Part shown: in pieces, positions 26,709 to 36,261 of the stretch
Numbering within the stretch: position 1 is the first letter of the stretch
How the letters are laid out: each line of letters opens with the position of its first letter
Source of the DNA: Cupriavidus sp. D39
Lineage (GTDB): Bacteria > Pseudomonadota > Gammaproteobacteria > Burkholderiales > Burkholderiaceae
Direction: 5' to 3'
NCBI RefSeq assembly: GCF_026627925.1
Contig: NZ_JAPNLE010000009.1
Coordinates: 4,464,001 to 4,528,000, forward strand
Length of the DNA stretch: 64,000 nucleotides
Translations under genes and position numbers: made by a program
The notes under the pieces: model-generated
Told to the model about the DNA's origin: nothing
Seen by the model: only the letters and a program-made list of their open reading frames with translations
Database searches by the model: none

Positions 26709-27605
26709 ATGTTGACGCACTTGCAGCGTCTTGAGGCCGAGAGCATTCACATCATGCGAGAGGTGGTCGCGGAGTGTGAAAACCCGGTCATGCTTTACTC
26801 CATCGGCAAGGACAGCGCGGTGATGCTGCACTTGGCAATGAAGGCTTTCTATCCCGGAAAACTCCCGTTTCCACTATTGCACGTCGACACGACATGGAAA
26901 TTCCGCGAGATGATTCAATTTCGGGACGCCATGGCGAATAAGCTCGGCTTCCACCTGATCGTCCACGTGAACCCCGAGGGGTTGGAAAAGGGGATCAACC
27001 CGTTTACCCATGGCTCGGCCATACACACCGACATCTGGAAAACCGAGGGACTGAAGCAGGCGCTGGACCAATACGGTTTCGATGCGGCATTTGGTGGCGC
27101 GAGGCGGGACGAAGAGAAATCGCGTGCCAAGGAGCGCATCTTTTCGATCCGCTCCGAGCGGCACCGCTGGGATCCGAAACTGCAACGCCCCGAGCTCTGG
27201 CGACTGTACAACGCCCGCAAGCACAAAGGCGAAAGCATTCGGGTGTTCCCGCTCTCCAACTGGACCGAGCTCGATATCTGGCAATACATCTATCTCGAAG
27301 GCATTCCGATCGTACCGCTCTATTTAGCGAAAGAGCGACCGGTCGTGGAGCGCGACGGCACGCTCATCATGGTCGATGACGAGCGCATGCCACTGAAAGA
27401 CGGTGAAGCTCCCGAATTCAGGAAGGTGCGCTTTCGCACGCTGGGCTGCTATCCACTGACCGGTGCCATCGAGAGTGAGGCGGATTCCCTGGCGGCAATC
27501 ATTCAGGAGATGCTTCTGGCCAAGACATCCGAACGGCAGGGCCGCCTTATCGACCACGACTCGGCGGGTTCCATGGAGAAAAAGAAACAGGAGGGGTACT
27601 TCTGA
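26709..27605 (+). CDS. cysD: Sulfate adenylyltransferase subunit 2
   Basis: 298 residues from ATG 26709 with GGAGGGTG upstream. It is a full-length CysD/NodP: the N-type PP-loop [51 protein letters not shown] and a C-terminal [12 protein letters not shown]. With CysN it makes adenosine 5'-phosphosulfate from ATP and sulfate. Its stop abuts the cysNC start. Codon use is less GC3-biased than in the fds operon, which hints at an origin elsewhere. It heads the sulfate-activation part of the cluster that includes a sulfotransferase at 34943, so supply of PAPS for sulfation, rather than cysteine synthesis, is my inference. Confidence 0.94.
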   Translation: MLTHLQRLEAESIHIMREVVAECENPVMLYSIGKDSAVMLHLAMKAFYPGKLPFPLLHVDTTWKFREMIQFRDAMANKLGFHLIVHVNPEGLEKGINPFTHGSAIHTDIWKTEGLKQALDQYGFDAAFGGARRDEEKSRAKERIFSIRSERHRWDPKLQRPELWRLYNARKHKGESIRVFPLSNWTELDIWQYIYLEGIPIVPLYLAKERPVVERDGTLIMVDDERMPLKDGEAPEFRKVRFRTLGCYPLTGAIESEADSLAAIIQEMLLAKTSERQGRLIDHDSAGSMEKKKQEGYF

Positions 27606-29512
27606 TGGCACACATATCCGATTCGATCGCTGCAGACATCGGGCAATATCTGCAATCACAAGAGAACAAGAGAACAAGAGCCTGCTGCGCTTCATCACCT
27701 GCGGCAGCGTGGATGACGGCAAGAGCACGCTCATTGGCCGCATGCTCTATGAGTCGAAGATGCTCTTCGAAGATCAGCTCAGTCAGTTGGAGGCAGACTC
27801 GAAGAAGGTGGGAACGCAAGGCGGCGACCTTGATTTCGCACTGCTGGTCGATGGCCTCGCGGCTGAGCGCGAGCAAGGCATCACGATCGATGTCGCCTAT
27901 CGCTTTTTCTCGACCGACAAGCGCAAATTCATCGTGGCTGATACGCCGGGCCACGAACAATACACGCGCAATATGGTCACCGGAGCCTCGACGGCCGATG
28001 TCGCCATCATCCTGATTGACGCGCGCAAAGGCGTGCTGACCCAGACGCGTCGGCACAGCTATCTCGTTTCGATGATCGGCATTCGCCAGGTTGTACTTGC
28101 CATCAACAAGCTGGATATGGTGGAATACTCGAGAGAGATCTACGACAGAATTGATGCAGACTATAGAGCCTTTGCCAGCCAGATCGGCCTGCGGAGTATC
28201 GTCACCATCCCCATGTCGGCCCTGAAGGGCGACAATATCACCGAGATCAGCGCAAACACGCCCTGGTACGACGGGCCTACCCTGATGGGGTACCTTGACT
28301 CGGTGCAGGTCGAAGACGGCAGCGCTCAGCGCGGGCCGTTTCGCATGCCGGTGCAGTGGGTCAACCGACCCAACCTTGATTTCCGCGGCTACGCGGGCAC
28401 CGTCGCTAGTGGCCGCGTCAAGCGCGGCGATCGCCTTCGGGTCCTGCCGTCAGGCAGGAAAGCCGGGTTGCGCGTATCGTGACAAGCGAAGCCGACCTCG
28501 AGGAAGCGGTGTCCGGCCAGTCGATCACGCTCACGCTGGAGGACGAAATCGATATCAGCCGAGGCGACGTTCTCGCGCCGATCGAGGTGCCGGCTGGCGT
28601 GGCGGATCAGTTCGAGGCGACCATTGTCTGGATGAGCGACGAGCCTATGCTGCCAGGACGCCCATACCTGTTGAAAATCGGCGCGAAGACCGTGACCGCC
28701 ACCAGCGCGGTGCCGAAATACAAGATCAACGTCAACACGCTCGAGCATCTCGCGGCCAGGACGCTGAGCCTGAATGAGATCGCGGTCTGCAACCTGATTC
28801 TCGATCAGCCAATCGCATTCGATCCCTACCTGGACAATCGCGATACGGGCGGTTTCATCATGATCGACCGCCTGACCAACAATACGATCGGGGCCGGATT
28901 GCTGCACTTTGCCTTGCGCCGCTCGCAGAACATCCACTGGCAGGCGATTGACATCGACAAACAGGCGCATGCTGCTCTCAGAGGGCAGAAGCCCTGCGTG
29001 CTCTGGTTCACGGGGCTGTCGGGTGCCGGCAAGTCCACGATCGCGAACCTCGTCGAGCGCAAACTGCATGCATCGGGCAAGCATACCTATCTGCTGGATG
29101 GCGACAATGTGCGCCACGGCCTGAACAAGGATCTCGGCTTCTCCGACGCCGATCGGGTCGAGAACATTCGGCGTGTTGGCGAAGTCGCAAAGCTGATGGT
29201 CGATGCGGGACTGATCGTTCTCGTGTCCTTCATCTCGCCATTCCGTTCCGAGCGCAGCATGTCTCGCGGACTGATGGCGCCGGACGAGTTCTTCGAAGTG
29301 TTCGTCGATACGCCAATCAGCGTGGCGGAACAGCGGGATCCAAGGGGCTTTACAAGAAGGCGCGCCGTGGCGAGCTGACGAACTTCACCGGCATCGATTC
29401 CCCTTACGAGGCACCGGAGAACCCGGAGATTCGGGTCGACACCACCGCCTGGTCGCCGGAGGAGGCAGCCGAGCAGATCGTCAGCCACCTGATCACCCGC
29501 GAGGCGCTATGA
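27605..29512 (+). pseudogene. cysNC: Bifunctional CysN/CysC (NodQ-type), three frame breaks
   Basis: The N-terminal part is the CysN GTPase ([43 protein letters not shown]). The C-terminal part is APS kinase ([38 protein letters not shown]). Start ATG 27605. The frame breaks three times: an exact 8-base duplication GAGAACAA at 27662-27677, one base missing near 28457-28458 (before [16 protein letters not shown]), and one base missing near 29340-29341 (before [20 protein letters not shown]). Correcting all three gives 633 residues, the usual NodQ size. Intact it would make APS and phosphorylate it to PAPS. Stop overlaps the DHH gene (ATGA). The duplication is less likely to be a sequencing slip than the two base losses. 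Confidence 0.88.
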
Positions 29513-30496
29513 ACCGCTACTACGTGTTCAACGGAGATGCGGACGGCCTGTGTGCGTTGCAGCAACTGCGGCTTGCCGCACCTGGCGAGTCCAGCGGCGC
29601 GAGGCTGCTGACCGGGGTCAAACGCGACATTCAGTTGCTGCAGCACATCGGCGGGGGAGGGCGACACCATTACCGTGCTCGACATCTCGCTCGACCAAAA
29701 TCGGGCTGATCTGCTTCGCCTGCTCGAGGCAGGCGCATCGGTGCGCTATTTTGACCACCATCACGCGGGCGAGCTGCCTCGCCATACGCGCTTCGAATCC
29801 CACATCGACGAGGCGGCCGGCGTCTGCACCAGCATCCTGGTCGACCGCTATCTTGGCGGCCGCCACCGTGCGTGGGCTATCGCGGCGGCATACGGCGACA
29901 GCCTGCCTGGCGTGGGCAGCGCCATGGCACTGGCGGCCGGCTTCGGCGCTGGCGCGGCTGCGGCCTTGGAGCGGCTCGGCATCTATCTCAACTACAACGC
30001 TTACGGCGAAACCGTCGTCGATCTGCATTTCGATCCGGCCGAGTTGTCGGCGCTGATGCTGCCTTTTGCCGACCCGCTGGAATTCGTGGCGTGCTCGGAC
30101 GCATACGCGCGGCTGGCGGCCGGCTATGAGGAGGACATGGACCTGGCACGCCGGCTCGAGCCGGCACGCCAGGTCCCTGGCGCGGCGCTGCTGGTGCTGC
30201 CGGATGCACCGTGGGCGCGGCGCGCCATCGGCGTCCTGGCCAACGAACTCATGCATGGGCAGCCTGATCGTGCGCTTGGTATCCTTTCACCCAAAAGGCA
30301 AGGTGGATTCACGGTCAGCGTGCGCATACCCGGCCATAGCCCGGTGGCTGCGGCCGACTTCTGCCGCACGTTCGACACCGGAGGTGGCCGGAAACTGGCG
30401 GGAGGCATCAACCATTTGCCCGAGTCGGAAGTCGACCGCTTTGCGCGCGAGTTCGAGGCATGCTTCGGCATCGCGTCTGGATCGCGTTTCGCATGA
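29509..30496 (+). pseudogene. DHH-family phosphoesterase, frameshifted
   Basis: ATG 29509 overlaps the cysNC stop. The first 46 residues carry NGDADGLCALQQL, a DHH-family motif-1 variant (DxDG). At the G5 run 29653-29657 the frame changes, and the rest resumes as EGDTITVLDISLDQNRADLL with the signature YFDHHHAG, a C-terminal DHHA1-like domain (FTVSVRIPGHS) and GGGRKLAGGINHLP. Removing one G gives about 328 residues. DHH phosphoesterases include NrnA-type enzymes that hydrolyse short RNAs and 3'-phosphoadenosine 5'-phosphate (PAP). Beside cysDNC, a role in clearing PAP, the by-product of PAPS-dependent sulfotransferases, is attractive but inferred. Confidence 0.8.
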
Positions 30497-30569
30497 TTCT
30501 CATGATCGTTGGTGAAAGACTTGCGCTCTCGGGATGAGGACGGCCTCGTTGCGAGGCGTCGCGTCTGCG

Positions 30570-31373
30570 TTACGATCGTCGATGGGCGGGTGCCGCGGCA
30601 AGGCTGACGGCAGCCTTGCCGCCCCGTGCGCTCCGACCCGTTGACTTCGGCGCGTGCCTCGCGACTTCGCCGGAGACGTCCAGCCGGGAAAGCAGGGAAG
30701 CCGTATCGGGCGACATCGGGCCCGCCAGTAGCGCCACCAGGCAATCCTCGAGGTTCTTGATGAACAACTCCGTGTCCATCACCAGGCTTTCCTTCTCGCT
30801 CGCATCCAGCATGCGGGAATGGTCGGCGAGCCCGTGGAGCAGCAATACGGCCGCCATGAGCAGGCGCTGGTGTGCCACGGGCTCAGGCAGATCCTGGATG
30901 ACGTCAAGCAGCGATCGCCTCAGCCGGTCCACCTGGCCAAGCTTGAGCGTGGAGGTGCGCAAGTTCTGCACGGAGAGCGTATGCGTGGCCACCAGTTGGG
31001 CATCCAGGCGGATGAACTCCTTTCCGCCGTCGGGATCGAAGATCTTCTCCGCAACCGGGTGCATCAGCGCCCGCACCACGTCTCTAACCGAAGGTTTGCC
31101 CCGCTGCTCCAGTTCGTCGAGCAGCGCGTTGCGCCGGGCGGCGATGCCCGGCTCATGCTTGTCCAGGATAGCCTGCAACAGGCCGTCCTTGCTGCCGAAA
31201 TGGTAATGTGTGGCGTTCTTGTTGCGCTGTCCGGCGGCTTTGTTGATATCGTTCAACGAAACCCCTTCGATGCCGCGCTCGGCGAACAAACGCTCCGCAA
31301 TTGCCACTAGCTTTGCCCGCGTGGCAACACTTTTCAGTGTCAGGCTCTCGACTTTTCTGCCTTGCTGGGACAT
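30570..31373 (-). CDS. TetR/AcrR family transcriptional regulator
   Basis: 267 residues from ATG 31373. The N-terminal TetR helix-turn-helix spans about 18-65 (LVAIAERLFAERGIEGVSLN, DINKAAGQRNKNATHYHFGS, KDGLLQAIL). The C-terminal ligand domain is helical, and the last 30 residues form a basic, low-complexity tail (KSTGRSARGGKAAVSLAAAP). It lies after the last gene of the sulfotransferase operon on the same strand and may regulate it in response to the operon's substrate. No operator is obvious. It could also be the last gene of that operon. Confidence 0.87.
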   Translation of the reverse strand: MSQQGRKVESLTLKSVATRAKLVAIAERLFAERGIEGVSLNDINKAAGQRNKNATHYHFGSKDGLLQAILDKHEPGIAARRNALLDELEQRGKPSVRDVVRALMHPVAEKIFDPDGGKEFIRLDAQLVATHTLSVQNLRTSTLKLGQVDRLRRSLLDVIQDLPEPVAHQRLLMAAVLLLHGLADHSRMLDASEKESLVMDTELFIKNLEDCLVALLAGPMSPDTASLLSRLDVSGEVARHAPKSTGRSARGGKAAVSLAAAPAHRRS

Positions 31374-31482
31374 CGTACCAATCGTCTCGTTTGATCAACG
31401 CCATGCAGTGTAGCATCGGGCATGGGCCGGCATGTCCCGGTATTGCCGGCCGGCTGGCGTCTTCCATGCCTTCCATTCCGGC

Positions 31483-32502
31483 TCATCCGAACGTCACCAA
31501 CACCTTGGCCGACTCCTCAGCGCGCGCGGCGGTAGCAAAGGCTTGCTCGAAATCGGCGAAGGCGAAGCGGTGGCTGATCAGCGGAGTAGTGTCGATCCGG
31601 CCGGTGGCGAGGATCTCCAGTACCTCTCCAAACTCAGTGGGGTAGGCCATTGCGGTGGTCACCTCCATCTCCTTGCCCAGCGCCATCGCCAGATCCATGG
31701 CGACAGGCGCGTGATGCACCGCCACCACCGTCAGATGCGCCCCGAATCGTGCGTGCGCGATGATCTGGGGAATAACCGGCGCAGCGCCCGACACTTCGAT
31801 GAATTCGTCGGTATCCACGACAGGCATCCCATAGAGCGTGCCAGCGCCATGGCGTTGGCCGATTTCAGCCCAGAGATCGCATTTGTCGGGATTGAGCGTG
31901 GCGTTTGCTCCGAGCGCCTGCGCACGTGCCAGGCGGGTGTCCACGCGATCGACAGCGATGATGTCCGCGACGCCGCGCAGACGGAGCATCGCCACGACGC
32001 CGAGCCCGATGGGGCCCGCGCCGAAAACGACCACCCTGCTGCCTGCGCCGGCGCGCGAACGGTTGACGCCGTGCAGCGCGACGGCGAGCGGCTCGGCCAG
32101 CGCGGCGGTTTCGATGTCCAGCATGTCGGGAATGGTGTAGACCGACGACTCGGCCATCACATTGCGCACGAGAATGTGCGAGGCGAAGGCCCCTGGGCCG
32201 CCGGAGCCGATCATGTTCGCGGGCGTCGTCGGGTTCACCACCACGCGCTGCCCTTTGCGCAGCGCCGTCACTTGCGCTCCCGCCTCCTCGATCACGCCCG
32301 AGAATTCGTGCCCGAGCGATAGGGGACCATCGCCTCCGATCGGCAGGCCGCCCGCGCGTGCGTAGCCGAGATCGGAGCCGCAGATGCCGCAGACCGCGAC
32401 CTTGACGACGATATCGCCCGGCCCGACGCTCGGCCGCTCCACAGGCTCGATGCGGATATCATCAGGTCCATGGACCGCCGCACGGAACATCATTTCTGCC
32501 AT
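31483..32502 (-). CDS. Zinc-dependent alcohol dehydrogenase family, lacks structural zinc lobe
   Basis: 339 residues from ATG 32502, with AGGAAGGACACC upstream. It is a medium-chain dehydrogenase/reductase: catalytic zinc region VAVCGICGSDLGYARAGG, LSLGHEFSGVIEEAG, nucleotide-binding VVVFGAGPIGLGVVAMLRL, then VDRVDTRLARAQALGAN. The usual four-cysteine structural zinc lobe after the GHE motif is absent; VVVNPTTPANMIGSGGPGAF stands in its place. It resembles threonine or butanediol dehydrogenases without that lobe. It is preceded by the Gfo/Idh gene (16-base gap), so the two may act on one substrate in sequence. The specific alcohol is unknown. Confidence 0.85.
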   Translation of the reverse strand: MAEMMFRAAVHGPDDIRIEPVERPSVGPGDIVVKVAVCGICGSDLGYARAGGLPIGGDGPLSLGHEFSGVIEEAGAQVTALRKGQRVVVNPTTPANMIGSGGPGAFASHILVRNVMAESSVYTIPDMLDIETAALAEPLAVALHGVNRSRAGAGSRVVVFGAGPIGLGVVAMLRLRGVADIIAVDRVDTRLARAQALGANATLNPDKCDLWAEIGQRHGAGTLYGMPVVDTDEFIEVSGAAPVIPQIIAHARFGAHLTVVAVHHAPVAMDLAMALGKEMEVTTAMAYPTEFGEVLEILATGRIDTTPLISHRFAFADFEQAFATAARAEESAKVLVTFG

Positions 32503-32518
32503 GGTGGTGTCCTTCCTT

Positions 32519-33628
32519 TCAGATCGCAATCCAGGCGCGATCGCGCGCCGACCGTCGCACCGCGTCGAGCACCGCCTGCCCGCGCACCGCATCGTCGAAT
32601 GTCGCCGCGCGCTCGGGGATGGCGGGCACGCCATGCTCGATCCGCGCGCGCATCTCGGCGAAAAGGCGCGCATAGGGCGGCACATCGATCCCCATTGTGT
32701 GCCAGCGATCCTGCTCGGTCTGGATCAGCTCGGCGACGGGAAAAGGTGTCGACGTCGCGTTGACGAGATCGGCGGGTATCTCGATGCGCCGCACGCCATC
32801 GGCGTCGCTTACCCAGACCTCTTCGGGGTCAGCGTAGGTCGCGCCGCTCTGAATCCACGCCCCGCCTGCGCTGCCTACCACCTTCGTCGCCATCACCAGC
32901 GGTCCCGGCGCGGCAAGTGCGGCGATGATTGACCCCGCAACACCGCTGCCCGTTTCGAACTGCACGTTGTAGCAATCGTCGGCCGTCATGTTGGGGCGCC
33001 CGGGCGCCAGCGTTTGCAGCATGCCGCTGACGCGCGCGATGGGCCCGAACATGTATTCGACCTGATCGATCATGTGCGAGCCGAACGCGCCAAGGAAGCC
33101 GCCGCCCTGGTCGGCGTCCTCCCACCAGTCGCTGAGCCTCTCTGCGGAATCCTGCAGGCCCGGCTGGTGGTAGATGCGCAGGAAATGGCGCGGTGCCCCG
33201 ATCATTCCCGACTAGACGACCCGCCGCAACAGCGCCTGCGCGCTGTCGAAGCGGAACTCGGCGCCGAGCATGTGATAGACGCCGGCTCTTGTCGCGGCTT
33301 TGCGCATCTCCGCGGCTTCGGCAACGTCGCGGGCAAAGGGCTTTTCGCAAACGACATGCCGCCCCGCGGCGATCGCCTCCATCACCGGTGCATAGTGCGC
33401 GTGCGGGGGCGTCGCCACCGTGACGAGTTGCACCGCTGGATCGGCAAGCGCTTCGGCAAGACTATCGGTTGCGAGCGGGATGCCAAGCGGCGCGGCGCGC
33501 GCGATGGTGCGGGCACGGTCTCGGCCGACGATCGCGCGCACCTCGAACCCCGCCTCGCGTAGCGCACGTACATGGGTAAAAAGGCCGAAGCCGGTGCCGA
33601 CCACCGCGGCGGCTATGGGATGCGTCAT
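32519..33628 (-). pseudogene. Gfo/Idh/MocA oxidoreductase with in-frame TAG
   Basis: Start ATG 33628 (GGAGG eight bases upstream). The N-terminal Rossmann part (AAAVVGTGFGLFTHVRALRE, VTVATPPHAHYAPVMEAI, GRHVVCEKPFARDVAE) reads to RRVV, then meets TAG at 33212-33214. The same frame continues with SGMIGAPRHFLRIYHQPG through DWWEDADQGGGFLGAFGSHM and ends at 32519. Reading through the TAG gives a normal family length of about 369 residues. A GAG to TAG change would explain it. This is a substitution, so homopolymer error does not account for it. Intact, it would be an NAD(P)-linked dehydrogenase of a sugar-like or alicyclic alcohol. Confidence 0.85.
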
Positions 33629-33719
33629 CAAGGGTTGCCTCCATATGGTTCAAGATTGAGCGCCGCGGCGCAGCGGCGCGCGGCTTCGCCGAGATCGGCA
33701 ATGCGTCGCGGCGCCGCAT

Positions 33720-34943
33720 TCATTGCGCCACCTCGCCGCTCAGCAGCGGCGAGACTTCATCCAGCGCCGCCTCGCCGCGTTCATGCAGCGCGGCCAGTGC
33801 GATGCGGCGCAGCGTTACCAACGGCGGCTCGCCCTGCGTGCCGATCAGCCGCAGGCTCATGCCCCCATGGACATGGCCGAAGGGGTGGATCCAGTTGCCG
33901 GAGATGCCGGGCTCGCCCTGCGCAATGATGACGCGCACCGAGCCGTCATGGCGATAGATGGCCTTGTACTTCTGCACATGGCCGCCGCCGTCTTCGTAGT
34001 TGTCCAGGTTCTCTTGCCAGATCGAGCAGAGCTGGAGGATCCAGTAGTCGCAGGGCGTTGGCAGGAAATCGATCACCAGCGCTTCGCCGTCGGCGCATTC
34101 CCAGGTGCCAAAGCCGTGATGCCGATCCGGCACCCCGCCATTGGATAGATACACCGCGCGATCGAAGCGGATGCGGTTCGGCCGTTGGCTGAGATTGTCC
34201 TGCCACCAGCGCCGCACCAGTTCGCAATAGCCAAGTACCGTCTGTCCCGCCTTGGCGAGCGCATCGCTCATTTCGGCGGCGGTGATGGGGCGCGGTTCCG
34301 GGCGATCGACTCGCTCGATGGTGAACCCGGGCGGCGCGGTATTCGCGCGATCATGATAGAGCGTGCGGATGAGCAGGCCGACGCAATCAGGCGTGATCGA
34401 CAGCCAGTCGCGTTCGTCCGCTGGCCTGCGCTGGCCGACGACGATCTCGAAATTGCCCGCCGCATCGAAGGTCACTTCGCGTGACGAGATGAAGCCGGTG
34501 GTCTGCAGCGCCGCGGGATCGAACCCGGCAAGGCCCGCCACGCCGTGCGCCGCCCAGTCCAGCGTTCCCGGATGGCGCGGCTGCGGCGCACGCCATGAAG
34601 CAATGACGAAATAGGGCAGTCCGCCGCGATTGCCGCGAATGACGTAGTCATGGCTGCCATCGATGAACTCGGCGAGCAGGTGATCCTGGTCGGGCGACTG
34701 GAAGTTGATGGACTGGCGCCAGGGCGCATTGCGCAGGCGCGGCCGTTCGGGCTCGCAGTTCTCCATGAAGCGCTCGATCCCGTTGCGCATCAGGCGCGTC
34801 ATGAACCGATACCATTCGGCGCAGTCGAGGGCGTTAGCCTCCGCGCCGAAATGGTCGACCATATGGCCGGCGCGGCGCACCGTTTCACAGTAGTCATGCC
34901 ACGCCCGGCCGGACAGCAGGCGCTCCGCGGCTCGATCTGTCAT
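33720..34943 (-). CDS. DUF1214-like protein in sulfotransferase operon
   Basis: 407 residues from ATG 34943, which shares one base with the sulfotransferase stop; a GTG three bases earlier is also possible. AGGAG precedes it. No signal peptide. The C-terminal third (DGSVRVIIAQGEPGISGNWI, HPFGHVHGGMSLRLIGTQGE) resembles DUF1214, a beta-rich domain of unknown function. The N-terminal part is helical (RAAERLLSGRAWHDYCETVR, WYRFMTRLMRNGIERFMENC). Proteins of this kind often sit beside dehydrogenases and sulfotransferases in catabolic clusters. I do not know its activity; substrate binding or hydrolysis is possible. Confidence 0.72.
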   Translation of the reverse strand: MTDRAAERLLSGRAWHDYCETVRRAGHMVDHFGAEANALDCAEWYRFMTRLMRNGIERFMENCEPERPRLRNAPWRQSINFQSPDQDHLLAEFIDGSHDYVIRGNRGGLPYFVIASWRAPQPRHPGTLDWAAHGVAGLAGFDPAALQTTGFISSREVTFDAAGNFEIVVGQRRPADERDWLSITPDCVGLLIRTLYHDRANTAPPGFTIERVDRPEPRPITAAEMSDALAKAGQTVLGYCELVRRWWQDNLSQRPNRIRFDRAVYLSNGGVPDRHHGFGTWECADGEALVIDFLPTPCDYWILQLCSIWQENLDNYEDGGGHVQKYKAIYRHDGSVRVIIAQGEPGISGNWIHPFGHVHGGMSLRLIGTQGEPPLVTLRRIALAALHERGEAALDEVSPLLSGEVAQ

Positions 34944-36112
34944 CACAACTCTCCTTCGATGCGCTCTGGCCTGACCGAGAAGCGCTGATAATAGAAGCCG
35001 AATCGCTCGCGCAACGCCGCTACGTCGATGCCAAAATCGCCTTTCAGGTCATAGACGACCCGTCCGTGCTTTCCGCGGGGATTGGACTCCAGATAGGCAT
35101 GCACACGGGCACGGGCTACGTCGGTCAGTGCAAGACCGGCCATCGCATAGACGCGCTCGATCACCGTCTTTTGGTCGGCCATGTAGTCGTCGAACAGCAC
35201 GTCGAGCGATTGGCCGGCGGGCACGGTGTCCCGGTCTCGCACACAGGCGCGCAGCAGATGCTCCAGGCGATCCGTCCAATAGCGGGCAAGTTCCTTTACA
35301 TCGACGGTATGCCGGCGGATGCGGTCACCATAGGCGATCATGGTGATCGCTGACTGCAGGACGGCGACCGGATCGCGATGCGTGATGACGACCGTTGCGT
35401 CGGGATAGGTCGTCATCAACGGCCGGAGATTCTCCATGTGCGGCGGCGACTTCATCACCCATCGGTCCGGCCCCTTGAGCCAGGTGAGCGCTTGCAGGAC
35501 CCGGCGGCCGTAGGCGTAGTGCGAAGTCTGATCCTTGCTGTAGTAATAGTCGCGCCAGCGATAGGGCCGGCACTGCCATTCCGGCAGATAGGATGAGAAG
35601 TCCAGGGCTTGCAGCTCTATGTCCTCATGCACGTGGGCCGGGGCCATCTCGTGCATCGCCGGCATGAGCGGCAGCATGGCTTCGAATTCGCCCCACATAT
35701 CGCGGGCACGAAGGAAGCGCGGATCGTCCGCGCCCGGCGTGGCCTGCTCTTCCGGCGTTGGAATCGGCTCCATCGCTTCCCATAGCGGCATGGAGCGCAG
35801 CCGCGGATCGGCTGCCAGGATGTTGACGAGGTGGGTGGTGCCCGAGCGTGGAAGCCCGGCGATGACGATCGGCTGTCGAATCGCGACCTCATTGATTTCA
35901 GGGTGCTGCTTCACAAGATCTTCGAAGCGAAGGCGCGCACAAGCATAGCGCACGGCATCGCCGAACAGGCCCGCGCGACCCAGCGGGCCGAGGCCCGTGT
36001 CCTCGTCAAAGCTCCTTAGCCAGATACGCAGCCGCTCGCGGAAGTCGTCCGGACCAAAGTCGGACAGACCCGTTCGGTGGCGTGCGGCCGCCAGGACGGC
36101 CTCCTCGCTCAT
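34943..36112 (-). CDS. PAPS-dependent sulfotransferase family protein
   Basis: About 389 residues; starts at GTG 36118 and ATG 36112 are both open and neither has a good ribosome-binding site. It is a Sulfotransfer_3-type protein. The 5'-phosphosulfate loop is IVIAGLPRSGTTHLVNILAA near 85, with RSGTT as its core. The 3'-phosphate motif is VVITHRDPVAVLQSAITMIA near 255. A conserved WVMKSPPHMENL lies between them. It would move sulfate from PAPS to an alcohol or phenol. The PAPS-making genes lie 7 kb away on the other strand within the same block. The acceptor is unknown. The following gene starts within its stop codon. Confidence 0.85.
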   Translation of the reverse strand: MSEEAVLAAARHRTGLSDFGPDDFRERLRIWLRSFDEDTGLGPLGRAGLFGDAVRYACARLRFEDLVKQHPEINEVAIRQPIVIAGLPRSGTTHLVNILAADPRLRSMPLWEAMEPIPTPEEQATPGADDPRFLRARDMWGEFEAMLPLMPAMHEMAPAHVHEDIELQALDFSSYLPEWQCRPYRWRDYYYSKDQTSHYAYGRRVLQALTWLKGPDRWVMKSPPHMENLRPLMTTYPDATVVITHRDPVAVLQSAITMIAYGDRIRRHTVDVKELARYWTDRLEHLLRACVRDRDTVPAGQSLDVLFDDYMADQKTVIERVYAMAGLALTDVARARVHAYLESNPRGKHGRVVYDLKGDFGIDVAALRERFGFYYQRFSVRPERIEGEL

Positions 36113-36261
36113 TTCCACTGGCGGGGAGGAAGCAATCGCTCGACGCTGCTTCTCGGTTAGTTGGGGGTGCCGAGGTCGGCGATGCGGATGGCGTCAGGTT
36201 TCATTGCGTTGGTCCGGTCTGGAAGCGTGATGGAAGGCTGCAGCGATCCTGCCGTTGCGGT

